Assembly: GCA_964017155.1 (NCBI GenBank)
Contig: OZ024854.1
Coordinates: 47,866,423 to 47,930,422, forward strand
Origin: Oasisia sp. SBJ-2009
Lineage: Eukaryota > Annelida > Polychaeta > Sabellida > Siboglinidae
Reading direction: 5' to 3'
DNA length: 64,000 nucleotides
This document shows, one piece after another, positions 1 to 58,072 of the stretch. Position numbers and translations under genes: made by a program. The notes beneath the pieces were generated by a model, which saw only the letters and a list, made by a program, of their open reading frames with translations, searched no databases and had not been told where the DNA came from. Each line of letters opens with the position of its first letter. Position 1 is the stretch's first letter.

Positions 1-43968
<43,968 letters not shown>

Positions 43969-44480
43969 CTACAAGGAAACAAACACATCTTTAGTTATTT
44001 TTATTGGTAATTCTGTTGCATTCACTTCATGCCAGTGTTAAATTAGATGGAAATAAAAATTATAGTTTTATGTTGCCAGCATCTAAAACCCTATCTTTTT
44101 AATGCTGCCCATCTTCCTTAGTTTCCTAGCACATTTGTTCATCAATTGACGACTCGCGCATTGTTTATGATAACAAGAATTCTTAATTCCTTTGTCCCTG
44201 TCACACAACTGAGCTTGCTTTTGGAGAACTCTGGCACATAAGATTTCATGATTATCATTATTATTCTGCAATTAATAATAATCATGTACTTTATATAATT
44301 TTAATAAAGTTTTTGTAACACCATATCCAAAGCACTTTACAGCATTTTTCACAGGTCAACAACCAATGAGCATTTCTTAAAATCCAAATGGAGTTAATGT
44401 TATCTTTCGTTTGGAAGGCCTGAAAAGGCTTCTGAAAAATCTCACACGTTTCTGCCAATATCATTGGCTTACCTACACCA

Positions 44481-44850
44481 ATGCTCTCCAAAATAATCGA
44501 CCATGCAATTTTGAAGAAAGCTCGTGCTGTCGCTACTGAGTCTGATCACCCGCTCTCTATGTTCTTCCATGTACTTCCGTCTCGAAGGAGATACCGTTGT
44601 ATAAAATGTAAAACATCTCACTATAGCAAGAGTTTTATGCCTGTGGCCATTAGAATGTTGAATGCTAAATGAGTCATATTGCTGTCAACCGGTTGAATTG
44701 TTCTTGTAGTGGATGCATCTGGAATTCACTTGCATTTTGTTGTGACCATCCCATATATTTTAGATGTGATCATGAGTTGTACAATGCATATCCTTTTTAA
44801 GGACATTATCACAATAAAGTGAAATTGATTGATTGAAATTGATTGATTGA
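44481..44850 (+). mobile_element. LINE 3' end (CR1/L2-like), 5'-truncated
   Basis: The frame from 44481 reads IIDHAILKKARAVATESDHP, then HVLPSRRRYRCIKCKT and SFMPVAIRMLNAK-stop, the typical C-terminus of a LINE ORF2 ('LPSGRRFR..KCRTNR...SFIPCAIRLLN'). It is followed by a 3' UTR, AATAAA near 44813 and an (ATTGATTG)n tail. Confidence 0.78.
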
Positions 44851-45563
44851 AAACATCTATGGAGGATACTTTGCTTTGGTCTAAATACCTGAGAAATTAT
44901 TCTTCAACTTGATTTGACCAATCACATATAGTCCTCGGCCAAAATTTGTACAGAACGAACAAACCACACTTCACTGATCTACACAGATACTGATGGGTAA
45001 CTGTGAATTAATACATTTAATGCACAAACTGAACATGGCTGAAAGCTTCCCAGTGAAGTCAAGATGGTGATGGAGTGAAATGTGTTTGATGGAGTGAAAT
45101 GTGTTTGATGGAGTGAAATGTGTTTGATGGGGTGAAGAGTAAAGCCCCTTTAGAGGTGTTGTTGTGCGGAAGACACAGAAAAGGTGTACGCTGAACTAAG
45201 TCACCTTTATGGGTCCAATGTTCTACTAACAAGTGACGAGACAGTGAGGAGATAGACCCCAGACACAGGTACTGTGGAAGCCAGTGTACTCAGCCACACT
45301 GGTCAAGGTGAACCTTAATTATAGACCTGCCTAGTGCCTACACTGCCTACAGTCACCAGAGTGGTGTGGGCAGCCAGGTGTACTCCTGCACACCTACATC
45401 ATCAGGCTCAGCCACACATATTTCAACAACTCAGTCAACTGGTTCTCATTCTTTGGTTTTCGGGTCTATTTATCTCTTATTATGGGTTGCTAAATGAATA
45501 TCACCATAACTCCCAGCAGTCACAAAATTAACACTACCAAGTTCACCAAAGAAAGAATGAACA
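44851..45563. other. no gene seen; 19-bp tandem inside
   Basis: TGATGGAGTGAAATGTGTT repeats three to four times at 45070-45137. Nothing else recognised. Confidence 0.6.
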
Positions 45564-45916
45564 CCCAGCAAACAAGGAACCATTTCTGAACCAGTTGGCA
45601 TGTGTCATAGTCATACTGGTCCATAATTGGTACCACTCCACCAGTACGCGTTTTCATGTGTATTCATGTGAATACACATGTTCTGCCTGTTGGCACGAGT
45701 TTTGAACAAGTTTGACATGAGTCGTACTGCGTCAGAACTGGTACGATTTCACTGGTACGTGTCATCACGTGAAAAACTCGTGATTTCACGGTAAACACAT
45801 ATCGACACACCAAGTTCGTTCACAGAATTCGGTGAATTCACGTGAATTGAGCCAGTTGAACTCGTGAATTCACTTTCAGTCAGAACATGTGAAATCATGG
45901 GTCCTTGTTTGCTGGG
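45564..45916. mobile_element. 353-bp MITE with 18-bp terminal inverted repeats
   Basis: CCCAGCAAACAAGGAACC at 45564-45581 is mirrored at 45899-45916 (17 of 18). The interior is full of short palindromes such as GAATTCACGTGAATT. It has no coding capacity. I could not settle a target duplication. Confidence 0.85.
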
Positions 45917-47149
45917 ACTCCCCTATACACTGCTGTGACATACATCTGGCGGAAAATCGATGCTCCTAGTCCTAGCCTAGGCTGATAGAGAAGATAAAGA
46001 ACCTTAAAAACTGCTTACATTTGTTAGATTGCTGACAAATTATAACAAAAAATACATTGACAAATGCAGCTGCAATGACAAAAGGGAAACATTAGGACAC
46101 AGAGAGTAGAGCATGTGGATGCTCATCAGAGGTTGAACACCAGACTGTCAGTGTCAGTTGACAGAACCAGGGTTCAAATCTAACCTACTGCAACTGTGAC
46201 ACTTGTACAAATTAAGTGATTGGTCTATTCAACCAAGCTGATACAATATCAGAGCCCCATCTGCCAGTGTTCAAGATGGACAGGTGACTGACCAAGAAGG
46301 GTAAATACCACTGATAGACCTGGTGCAATTTACAGGGCACTAGAGTACTTCTTAATGCCAGTTAGCTACTGCAAAACATGTGTGATATGTTTACCATTTT
46401 TATACGAAGTGGCAGTTTAAAACATTGACGACCACCAAAAGTGCAATTTAATTTGCTGAAATATTACATTGCCCCAAAACATACAGTCTGACAGATTGAA
46501 ATGTGCTTCTACAAAGTGTCTACAAAATTCAAAACTTGATTTTATAGACTGCATCCACATTACATACTCATGCATGCATGGATGCAGTCACAAACCTTAA
46601 CAGAATTCTTGACAAACTACAAGTGTCCATCTTGAAATTATAGCCCTGCCCAGACCAGGCATTCTGACCTCTGATTGAGTTTCTCCTAACACAGATGGCG
46701 GCCAGCCTCGCAATCAGACTAGACACATTCAATTAGGTCTCGATGTCTCTGGCTGTCCAAATCAAACAAAAAGTCAAACCAGACCAATTAAAGCATGGAA
46801 ATTCAATTTCAGAGGGAGATAATACCAGGTAATTAGGATTGTTTGCTCAAATCAAACAAATTAATACTCATGGCATACCAGAGCAAGAAGATGCAACTTT
46901 GGTTAGTTTACTCAACATCTCAACAAGATACAGCTGTAAAACGATTGACTGTTCTGCATAACATTTCGACACTGAAGGTACACTGTAGTAGGAATCATGT
47001 TATGCTTCTGTGTGCTTAGTATATATTCCAGTATGCTTACTTATTTAATTAAAAATGCCACCCAATATGCATCTTAATTGCCTCTAAATATGTATTAGAT
47101 TTAGTAATTTTCACTGAGAATACAATTTGTTAAAGCTATATTCTCTCTT
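45917..47149. other. no gene seen
   Basis: A TTCAAATC B-box-like motif near 46175 hints at an old tRNA-derived SINE (about 46090-46340), too diverged to call. The rest is unique. Confidence 0.4.
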
Positions 47150-47420
47150 GAGAGCTATTCCATGGGGTGACTTATCATTCACTGAGTGTCATGTGGCTCC
47201 CTCTAATTGCTAAGTCTGCATCATTCATCACAACAGTTGGGCTTCTGGCAATCGTACATTTTGATCCCAAAGTGTTGAACTGGTAGATTTCCGTTGTCTG
47301 ATGATGTGAATCAGTTGGGAGCCTTACTTCTTGAGAGCTCAACATGGCATATTATAGCTAAAACACCATTACTGCTGCATATGTTGACCAATCACAACTG
47401 GCATGTGATGGCTTCCGGTT
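47150..47420 (+). repeat. dispersed repeat copy A
   Basis: Shares GTCATGTGGCTCC(C/A)TCT, CAAAGTGTT and a TAAAAC(A/C)..CATTACTGC order with 59610-59920, in the same orientation, strongly diverged. Confidence 0.6.
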
Positions 47421-49711
47421 TTTTTCTCAATCAGAAAGTGTTTCTGTGTTATAGCACAGAACAGTGCTTTGAAGAAGAATAGATTTGTCTTGTTTGTCTG
47501 TCAAAGGAAGTAGGGTTGAACATTAGTCGGTCAACAATTAATTTTTGAACAGTCAACACTGCTAACAAATGGGTCAAAACTGGTTGTTGATATTAGACAT
47601 GCACTTTTAACATTGCTTTTAGATTTGTTTTAGACATTTAAAGGAAGCAAGCATTTATACAATAAATATTGTTTTATATTTCTTCAAATATACATGTTTA
47701 CATGCCTAGGTAGATCATTTGTATTATCCTTTGAAGAAACTAAAATATAGTACCCAGGGGGTATCAAGGCATGCTCTCACTGATGAAGTGTCAGAATCTA
47801 TCATTAATCCATTTTGTCTCTCCATAATCTCCCTGTCTCCAGTGTCATTAGCTGTTTTACCATTCACTGCAGAAACAATTACTTTGGTGTAAATGGCAGG
47901 AAACCGGGCAAGGTCCTTCCACTGGATTAGGTCTAAAAGCTGTTTTTCAAGCGTGAATGAGCTGAATATTTATAACACCATCGAAGCCACACATTTGCAT
48001 ACAGCGGCATGAAGACACTTGAAATGTCACGCTACCCGTGTTTTGTTATTTTAATCAGCAGTATATGTACTTGAAACGCTGACACTGCTGAGCGCATGTA
48101 ATCTATGAGGAGTCGATGCAACATTTAATATTAAAACAACAACTACAAAACATTTACTACTTCCTCCCCATCTGTCTCCCCGTGAAATACAAGTCAGTGA
48201 TGAGGAAAAAACAAGTCTGCGTTTCAATCAATCATGTTTTTTAAATTAATTTCTCTAATTACTTCGGGGCCTCTGTACACTATTCTAGGGGCCATTTCAC
48301 AGACATTCTTAAGAGCTCATGTTTTGGCTGTCTAAAATCAATTTTGCTTTTAACATATATACACGTACTAAAATCCATTGACACCAGGATGCGTCATCGT
48401 GACACCTTTGGATGCGTCATCGTGACACCTTTGGATGCGTCATCGTGACACCTTTGGATGCGTCATCGTGACACGTTTGCCAATAATGTCCCCAGTGAGA
48501 CAGTGACGTGGTGTGGCTTACTGCATTTTTTAAATGGTCCTGAAACTTAACAAAAGATTGTGTTCAATAATGATTTTTTCTGATGACCTTGTTGATTTAT
48601 TGAGATGGTCCACAGGTGATTCACATTCAGACAGAGTCTGTATAGATATTGACAACCTGTGATATCACGGAAGTAACATCTGCTGCCATCGCTTGTAGTT
48701 GTAAACAGTGATACTGGCTTCACAACAGCACTGGTTCTGTTGGACTGGCGTCTGTGTTGATTTGTTTGTTGCCTTGACATTTCTCCGTGATACAATTCAA
48801 CCAAAATAAGATAAGACCAATGGCAAAACTACTGCTCCTTATTTACAATGGCAAATGTTTACAACATCAAAACACAGACAATTTTGGCAGATAAAGCCAG
48901 ATATATTTAACACTGAAAATGCTGCATAACGGTTTAATTGTGGGAAATGTTTCATCAAGGTCACTGTTCAATATAACAGCTTATTACTATGCAAACTCTG
49001 ACTGTTTTAACTCACTATTTAATGAAGCTTTTTATTTCTGAAAATGCAGCCCTACTGCCCAGGCTCCAGAAAGGTAGTGTGAACAACAAGCAGATCCAGG
49101 AGAGCTGAGCCCAATTGCTCCAACCCGCGGCCCGGGACGAGCATTGACGAAGATTAAATAGAGCATCAAAGCACGCGGAAACACACACATTAGCCGACAG
49201 GTTGCACTGGGACGGTTTGATGGCAGTGTGGCAATTGCCTCAAAACTGCCACAAAACGGGCAGAAATGAATACAACATTCGATTATGTCTGTGCTGGAAA
49301 TGAGGTTAGGTTATTTCCGTGGCACCGCTGGTGTGCCTGCTGTGAGGCAGATAGGTGGGCAGGGACCAGCAAGGGCACTGACTGGGTCCTATCATCCTCA
49401 GAGCCAGAGTGTGAGTACTTACATATCTAAATGTTGCCATCACTGACAGGTGGACATTCTCTCCCCCCCCCCCCCTCAGGCAAGACACACATTATTTCTG
49501 CTCTCACAACCAGGTTGAGGATACAGCATATTGCATAGATTGCACTGTGAAGATGTCCTCAAACATAATATTAACATACATCTTACTGAAATTGAACATA
49601 CTATTGAATCAGCTTTGATATTATTTATTATCATTATTACCTTTTATGAGGATAACATGTGTTTGTTTTCACTGTGTTCCTCATTAGTTTTCTGGTTTCT
49701 CTTCAACAATT
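47421..49711. other. no gene seen; 23-bp tandem inside
   Basis: GGATGCGTCATCGTGACACC repeats four times at 48388-48479. The segment 49040-49300 is more GC-balanced and complex than its surroundings but has no coding frame. It could be regulatory (inference only). Confidence 0.5.
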
Positions 49712-49935
49712 AGTGGGTCCCCTATACATTACCCTCAGTGTGGGATCTTTCATTTCCCTAGCACACAGACTATAACAGGCAGGACCAGTGCTTTGTGGTG
49801 TCTCTTTAAAAAGACACAGGCAACATGGGGTGAATGAATTTGTGTCGAGTTTTGAAACTGCAGTCAGTGGTTCTCTGTGGGATATAAGCCTAACAGTCTG
49901 ACAGTCTAAACTCACCAGCACCCTGCCACTTATCA
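49712..49935 (-). mobile_element. SINE, second family, diverged copy
   Basis: Matches 31503-31740 through the GTGTGGGATCTTTCATTTCC, AGACACAGGCAA and GGTGAATGAA blocks. The tRNA-like head is degraded. Confidence 0.72.
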
Positions 49936-52671
49936 CACCAATTTGTCATCATTCATGGAGGATTTATAGTTTAACAAATTCACATTTCCAAATATCAATT
50001 TGACAAAATGGCCAGTATTAGAAAAGTTCTAAGTAACATATTAATATTCATGTGAATACATATTTAAAATCCTTGATTTGTCAATAAAACATTGCACATT
50101 CAATGAAGTAAACAGGCTTTATGAGACTGTGAAGTACTGGCTGTATAGTGTGTACCAGACAGAGCCCCATATTTCACAGAGAGCCAGCTGCCAGGGCTGA
50201 CTGAGGCTGTCAGGGGACATGGTGACTGTTACGTGTTTCACAGAAAATAACATCACTTTACAGGAAACCTTATTTGACTGGGATGAAGTCATCGTGATGG
50301 TGTGAAAAACTGTTGTTATTAACTTTTAGTCATTTAATTTTGTTGAAACAGCAAGAGAACAGAAAAATCATTAACAAATAGTGTGTAATATGTGTCTCAC
50401 AACTTTGTTAACAACTAAACTGCTTATGTTGTGTCCATTATAATTTATAATGGGTCCATTAGTCATACCCCTGCATTTAATGAGTCATTGTCCCTCCAGT
50501 GGTTCTTTCTACAACATCCTCCCTAGAATTCTCCTAATGTTCATCTTACCAGGCTCCACTATAGTAACAGATCATATGACAAAATACATGTTACATTTTT
50601 TATAGGCATCATAATTGTTTTGTGAATATTTTTACACGTACATGTAATACTTTAAAGAAAGTGCCTACCCGAGGGGTACTCTATCTTTAGAAACACCTGC
50701 CCACGGAGGCAGTGCACCAGAGGAGAGGAGGAGAAAGTATTAATTACACATTTGACAGGCATCATTTTAAGCATATCACAGCCATGTGATTCATCAGGAT
50801 TTCTTTGGGTTTCCGCAACACTCTTTCTTTGCAGACTGCCACATTCTGTTAATGATAACTCACGGGCAGCCCTGGGAATATCACTCTCTTCTGTAGTTTT
50901 CTGTAATCTCTTAGTGCGTCACACTGCAGGCATACTCAATATTTCTGTCTTCACCACTGCGCTTTGGCCTATTGTATTTTTTTCTGATATGGCACACCTG
51001 TGCTTAATTGCCAGTGGATGTCGTTTCACTTTGATAACAAGCTCATGGGGAAAATCAATCATCAAATGCAGTAGTCTCCGTTGTTAGGTCGACGGACCAT
51101 TTTCAAATTTTCAAACTGCTGTTATCATATCACTGGTATATTGAATGTCAACAGTATATCTGTAAAATATATAATATGAATTGGGAGTTTATAGTTCTGC
51201 TGTTCTTTTAAAAACTACAAACACTAAGTCGGCGACCTAATTTGAATATAATGAACAATCAAAATATTTAGCAGTTGTTTTCGTCATGCACCAAAACAAT
51301 TGCAAATCTATGCCTGTAAGTGTTTATTCACATTAAAATGTACTTAAATGTCTAGTCGCCTGATGCATTAAATATAATTACTGGTCAGTGTTATTCTATT
51401 ACAATGTATTCTTTGTTGAAACATTAATTCACTAACTACATGCATTCCTGTTGTTATGGATACGTCTTTGTCCTATCTAATTTAAGTGACAAAATGACAT
51501 GTCATATTTCCGATGACACTAGCACAATAATCTCTGTAAGCTGTGTACACATTGCCACCACTGATGCATCAGGTAATCTATAATTGGCAAATTTGTATTT
51601 ATATCAAATTATCCTCATCGCAACAAGAAGACAGGCTCATTCCCATCCCATCTTCCAACACATCAAGTCAAACATGAGTCACAATTTAAACCAACCAGAT
51701 GACTGGCTGAACATTTACAATATAAAGCACATGCCACCAACACATGCACAAATTTATTAAAATGTCACACCAACTTCCACAAACACATTTATTTCTCTCA
51801 AACGTTTGATCGATATCACTTTGCTGGAGACATGCAAGCACACTAGAAGTGATGTAAGTGTCACCACATGGATTAACTCCTGACATGTGACACTTGTTCC
51901 GACATGCTGCCTGTCTCTGCAGTTTCCCTCACATTAATTTTCATGTCCACACCAAGCAGACCAAATTTAGTTATCTATTGCGCTTAACAGAAAAAGCACC
52001 CTGACTCGGAAAGCAGGATTACTTGGTAGTTTGTAAGTAGTTACATTTTAGGGTCATTTCAAAATATTATTAAGCACATTTGTTCGCAACAGTACGTATA
52101 CTTTGCACACAAGATCTGTAAATAGAGAGTTAGTAATAGTAACAGTTAACAGTAATCAGATATTACATGCGAGCTGGCACTACATACATAAAGACAACAG
52201 AGGTTGGAACCATCATTGAAGGTATAAACCCTCTGTGACACACTTTGAAGCCATTGCAACCTGGTCAGACAACCGACATGAACTCCCAACCGACGGAATT
52301 TTTGTAAATGTAAAACTATTTATGATTATGGATATTTCCTTGATCCCTGGAGAATGTCTAATGCACAGTATGCAAATCATCTAGGAGCCGCATAACACAC
52401 AGAAACTTGCTCATTAAAGTATATCCTCATTTTTACATCCATGTGCCATTTTTAAGCAATGTATTTATTACTTGAAATCTGACATGGCAACTGTTAGTGT
52501 AGTGCTGTAGTCACTGCAATGTATCTATCTTACTTTATTTTAGTTGGCCATATTAGTCCATTAACATGAAATTTACCTATAACTTCAAATCTTACATTCC
52601 AACAGTGCAACTTTGCGCAATATACTTTTTAATTCAAACATCCAGACTAAATAATAATTTGTACTGTTCAT

Positions 52672-52674
<3 letters not shown>
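49936..52674. other. no gene seen
   Basis: Unique, AT-rich. The 111-codon plus frame at 50752-51087 shows no motif and no coding signature I trust. Confidence 0.5.
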
Positions 52675-52750
<76 letters not shown>

Positions 52751-52797
52751 TATATATATATATATAAATATACATATATATATATATACATATATAA

Positions 52798-52840
<43 letters not shown>

Positions 52841-52849
52841 TATAAATAT

Positions 52850-52905
<56 letters not shown>
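52675..52905. repeat. (TA)n/(TATAAATA)n microsatellite
   Basis: TG then TA tracts with AAATA interruptions. Tyr/Ile frames are artefacts. Confidence 0.98.
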
Positions 52906-52908
<3 letters not shown>

Positions 52909-53274
52909 CAGATTTTGCTTGGATGGCCCCTCCAATACAAAATCCTGGCTATTCCAAAGAGCCAAATTAAACAATTTGTTAACATATTTGTTCACTTAAG
53001 TTGACACACAGATATCACACTTGTCATGCAATCCTGTTATTGCTTCAGACACCCAAGCAATATTACTTAATGTAGGCATTTGTTTCTTGAAATCAGACAT
53101 CCAGACATAACAATTTTTGCGGTCTATTACCTCAATTCTAAGATCCAGACGATGAGATTAAATATTGATATGATATGCAATCATTGATATGTATGCAATC
53201 AGATTGAATTGGTTTATGCGATGTACATATGCACATGTGTGTGCACAACATGCCTAGCTATGTACATGACACAC

Positions 53275-53407
53275 ATACACAAAAGCACACACAGACATGA
53301 ACACACACACACAACACACACAAGTGCATGTTTGTCTGTGCAAACATGCACACATTCACACTCACATACACACACAATAGCATGCACAAAATTAGCACAT
53401 ACACATA

Positions 53408-53496
<89 letters not shown>
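53275..53496. repeat. CA-rich tract followed by (TA)n
   Basis: Irregular CA-rich sequence to 53410, then about 43 TA repeats. Confidence 0.96.
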
Positions 53497-53499
<3 letters not shown>

Positions 53500-54542
53500 T
53501 TATTTAAATACTGAAATTATTTATTTTCATCATGTGTTATATTACACCAAACTCTTTTATATGTAATTTCTTAGTCGGTTGTTTGTTTTTCAGGCTATAA
53601 TTAGCCAAAAATTATGCCAATATGTACCAGCAGTCCAACAACCGTATGTACACATTTATTTCTAAAATTATTCCAACCCAATCTACATCTTACGTTGATG
53701 GTGGAATAAGTTGCAAAGTATCTCATTTACAAATGAAACTGGCATTAGAGTGCTTATACAAATAAAATGTCTATACACTGAAATACTAACAAAATGTATC
53801 ACACCTACATACACTTAACAGCATCAATTATCTGCACTTTAAAGGCCATTTCAGTAGCAGAAAACGTCACTTTCCAATAACAAAGCAGGTGGCTCAATGA
53901 AGTCCAATCTGCAAAGTAATATCATTTAATATCCACTTTGGCTTGGTTTCCGAGAATAACGAGCCACGATTTTAGACAGTTGGAAGCACAAAAACCGACA
54001 AAAACATGCAACAAATGAGCAGCTTTTATGTGTAGGTACGCAGCTTCGTCCACCAGAATTGCTTTCACTGACTGCCGCCATTTATCACCGCTGGAAATGC
54101 AATTACGCATTTTTTCAAATCTCGCTTCGAGACAAATCGATGAAAAATTTACAGCCAGAATTTTTTCTGTAAAAAGCCTGGTTGATCTACGGACTTAACT
54201 TAATGCTTTCTGGTTGCAAATAAGAGATATTTGATGAGTGCACTTGGGAACATCACACCAGTCGAGCCTTGATGGATCAGTCTACTCGGCAGCCATTACC
54301 GTTTAATGTCCCTCGACTATTCTCTATCTGTCAGACTTATTGCTGCATCAATCAGCTCACTAACTTGCCCCAAAAATGTGATGGAGAGAGACCCTGTCTC
54401 CCCACCACACTAATGGGGCATCAGTCAGCAGAGCCACTGGTCAGTGTTTATCAAGGGGCTAAAAAATTGGGTTGTCAAAATAGGCATAGTTTCCAAGGTG
54501 TCTAACACAGTGTTTCGAACTGAATATATCCATGAGAAGACA
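53497..54542. other. no gene seen; unique complex sequence
   Basis: 53820-54200 is free of simple repeats and of coding frames. A conserved non-coding element is possible but cannot be judged from one sequence. Confidence 0.4.
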
Positions 54543-55095
54543 GGTCTGCGGTCAGACTGTCAGTGTTTTCAAGGACAGACTGTCAGTGTTTTCAAGGACA
54601 GACTGCCAGTGTTTTCAAGGACAGACTGTCAGTGTTTTCAATGACAGACTGTCAGTGTTTTCAAGGACAGACTGTCGATGTTTTCAAGGACAGACTGTCG
54701 ATGTTTTCAAGGACAAACTGTCAGTGTTTTCAAGGAAAGACTGTGCGGGTTTCAGTGAACAGATTGTCAGGGTTTCTAAGGACAGACTGTGTTTTCAAGG
54801 ACAGACTGTCAGTGTTTTCAAGGACAGACTGTCAGTGTTTTCAAGGACAGACTGTCAGTGTTTTCAAGGACAAACTGTCAGTGTTTTCAAGGACAGACTG
54901 TCAATGTTTTCAAGGAAAGACTGTGAGGGTTTCTATAGACAGACTGTCAGGGTGTCCAAGAACAGACTGTCAGTGTTTTCAAGGAAAGACTGTGCGGGTT
55001 TCAGTGAACAGATTGTCAGGGTTTCTAAGGACAGACTGTCGGATTTCCAAGGACAGACTGTCAGGGTTTCAAGGACTGACCCTCAGGGTTTATAG
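54543..55095. repeat. 23-bp minisatellite, about 24 copies
   Basis: Unit GTCAGTGTTTTCAAGGACAG plus ACT. Copies become more diverged toward 55095 (AGGGTTTC variants). A related, weaker 24-25-bp repeat (GATTGTCAGGATCTATAAGA) continues at 55385-55700. Confidence 0.96.
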
Positions 55096-55700
55096 GTATA
55101 ACAATGTTCCACAAACCCTGGCCCATGGGATCTATCTGACCCATAGACAGTTTCTCTCTGGTTGGATAGCAATATGACCAATAGAAAATGGTCATGTTCA
55201 ATCATACTGTTATTGTTCATTGGCTGAACCGTGAAGTAGTAGACGTAGATACTGAGTTTCAACTTCAGCTTTGCTTTCTAGTAGACATTTTCAGACATGA
55301 ATGTTTTATGTCTTACGTAATCAAAAGAAAGCACCGGCCCACAGAGAAAGCTAAAACATTATTGAGCCCATTGCCAAAACAAATTGCAGAAGCCTGGTCT
55401 AGACTGTTAGGATCTATAAGAACTGATTGTCATGATGTATAAGAGTTGACCGTTACAATCTGTAAGGGATGGCTGTTAGGATCTACAAGAATTGATTGTC
55501 AGGATCTATAAGAGGTGACTGTTACAATCTGTACGGGATGGCTGTTAGGATATATAAGAACTGATTGTCAGGATCTATAAGTCTATAAGTGAGAGCCTAT
55601 AAGAAGCTAAGCACTGACTATTGGGGTCAATAAGAACTGACCATCAGGATCTATGGGAACTGACTATCAGGGTCTATAAGGTGTGATTACCAGGGCCTAT

Positions 55701-57796
55701 GAGTGTATGTCAAAGTACCTGAAGGTAGGAATATGAACACTGGTATTACCTACATTAATCACACAGATAATCTACTAAGTGGGGTGTTATTTATAGCACA
55801 CCTAGGAGTACCTTATTTTTAAACCAGTTACCATGGCAACTAGAAACACACAGGGCAGGGTGTGCTTGTTGCAATGACTGGTTGCTTTATGATACCACTG
55901 AAAGCTGTTTTTTTATAATTCCATTTATTGCGAAGCCAAAAACCTTTCCTAGCAAGGTAGTTGATAGGGTAACTCATATCCATACAAAAGTCTTTAGATC
56001 TGAACTAGCTGGTATTTCTCTCTCATTGTCTATGCTCTAAAACACTGCATTATGGTGATAAGTTTAAATGCCAGCTTTAAAGGGCTTTACTGATTTATTT
56101 ATATTGAACTTCATACTTGCATGAGTACACAAAATGTGTTATTTCTTAAAAAGAGCTCTGTAAAAAAAACCTGGCTGCTGTGTCTGACATTACCAATACC
56201 ATTTCTATCTAACACACAACAAACACATTGCTTCTGAAATGTTGCCTGAAACTCCATAATAACGAATCATGTATTAATTGACTGTTAAATATGATTACGA
56301 GACTATTATTGATAAGTAACAGAGCGGATTAATAAATAAGTTATTAAAATATCCTCGAAGATCAAAACAAAAGTTAAGTCAAAGCGACTGAAGGTTGACT
56401 GGACGTACAAAGGCTGTCCCAACCACATTAATGTCCAATATCATGAATTATGCATCTTTGACAATAACTTCCTTTACTGGCTAATGTAGTTTTCCTGCTA
56501 ATGCAAATAATTCAATACCATATGACATTGTTATTTAAGATATCGTATTACAGCAAAATCGTTAAGACTGATTTAACTGGCTAGTTGTGGGGGGAAGCAT
56601 CATGACAAATTTATTGTTCCAGATGACATCAGAAGCACATTTCTTTGTTTGTTTATATCACAGAATGATTAGCTTCCTGAGGTTCTTGTCTGTTGGTGTA
56701 TTTGTAGTACTGTGTACATTTATACATTGCTTCTGGGGGATAATCTTTAACTCCTCCAAGCCTGTGGTTAGTACTGGCTCAAAGCCTCGATCCACCATCC
56801 TCGATATGTGGGCTGAGATTTCAAATAATACTCATCAACATGCTACAAATTGTTTATAAAAATACAGCCATGACCCTCCAGGCCTTCACATATGCAATAC
56901 TGATTACCCTTCTAAATGTAGGTATTTGGACATGGTCTGTATTTGGAGTTTGGACGCCATAAAAATGTACAATAGCTATTTTAGGCATTGTATGTTATCT
57001 GAGGTTACTGTTTTTAGATGTGTCTGAATGCGTACAACAGTGATTGTACATTTTTGGACACCAACATTCACTATTTTTGAGCATTAAACATTTTTAGACT
57101 GCTGAGAATAGTTTAACTGTCTGAATATGTACAGTAATGCTATTCCAATTAGTCAATAATTTGTTAATTCATGTTTCTGATCAGTTACTTAAGTAAATCA
57201 ATAAAAAACCACTACAAGTAAACTCAGTAAGTTTTTTAAGGATTATAACTTATGAACAGGCCCATCACACTGCCTGCTTCTGAGGTTCAAAACAGTCACT
57301 AGATGGTGCCACTGGTTGTTTGTGCCACCAGTACGTAACACTGCTTTTTGTGATTTTGAACTGCTACATCTGTGTTGTGTTGACAAAAAATGTATAGTGT
57401 TCAGTAACATGCACAGATTAGCCAGCAGCTCTCTCTCAAATCAACATGTCACATGTGCCCCTCAGTAAGACAGGAAGTTACTCATCTCGATCAAACTGTG
57501 TTAATGAGGTGGCAATATTTAATCTTACTTTGAGATAATTATTATTTTAATTAACACATCTGCATGGAGGTAAGTTGGTTCATCGATTTATGCTGCCTTA
57601 TGCTTTGAGGTAGTAATCTAAATCTCATCCATATTTGACTGATCAGCCTGATAGAGATGGCTTCATTAAGAACCAGCAGGTCGCCGCTGACATTCACTGT
57701 TTGAATGTCACATCTGGTCATTCACTTTATTCCATGTGGTACTGATGCCATGATGGAATAACAAAGTACTATAGTGCTATCTCAGCTGCAACGCTA
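55701..57796. other. no gene seen
   Basis: AT-rich unique sequence. The 90-codon plus frame at 56587-56859 is hydrophobic in its first half but has no recognisable family. Confidence 0.45.
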
Positions 57797-57895
57797 AAAG
57801 CTGGTGGTCCCTTCTATCTGGTGCCTATGCCAGGGGAAGTAAAAGATCCCACACTGGGTACATGTGTAACCTGTAGTGGACTCACTAATTTTAGA
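57797..57895 (+). mobile_element. SINE, second family, body fragment
   Basis: CTTCTATCTGGTGCCTATGC, CAGGGGAAGTAAAAGATCCC and CCTGTAGTGGACTCAC match the 31503-31740 copy closely, in opposite orientation. Confidence 0.8.
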
Positions 57896-57965
57896 GAAGG
57901 ACAACTCCTGCGTTAGCTCAAGTTTGGGCTGTTTGGAGGAAACCACCTGAGATATTTTATGAATC

Positions 57966-58021
57966 CACCCACCCACCCACCCACCCACCCACCCACCCAC
58001 CCACACACAAACACACCCACA

Positions 58022-58072
<51 letters not shown>
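57966..58072. repeat. (CCCA)n then (CA)n microsatellite
   Basis: Adjacent tetra- and dinucleotide arrays. Confidence 0.98.

Noticed and set aside
49437..49456. Tiny 20-nt candidate exon before a GTAAGT in the upstream region
   Set aside because: Wrong phase for joining to exon 1 and no similarity to the alpha2/delta N-terminus.
50752..51087. 111-codon plus-strand open frame
   Set aside because: No motif, no splice context, and composition like the surrounding intergenic or intronic DNA.
56587..56859. 90-codon plus-strand open frame with a hydrophobic stretch
   Set aside because: One membrane-like run in an AT-rich region is not enough evidence of a gene.
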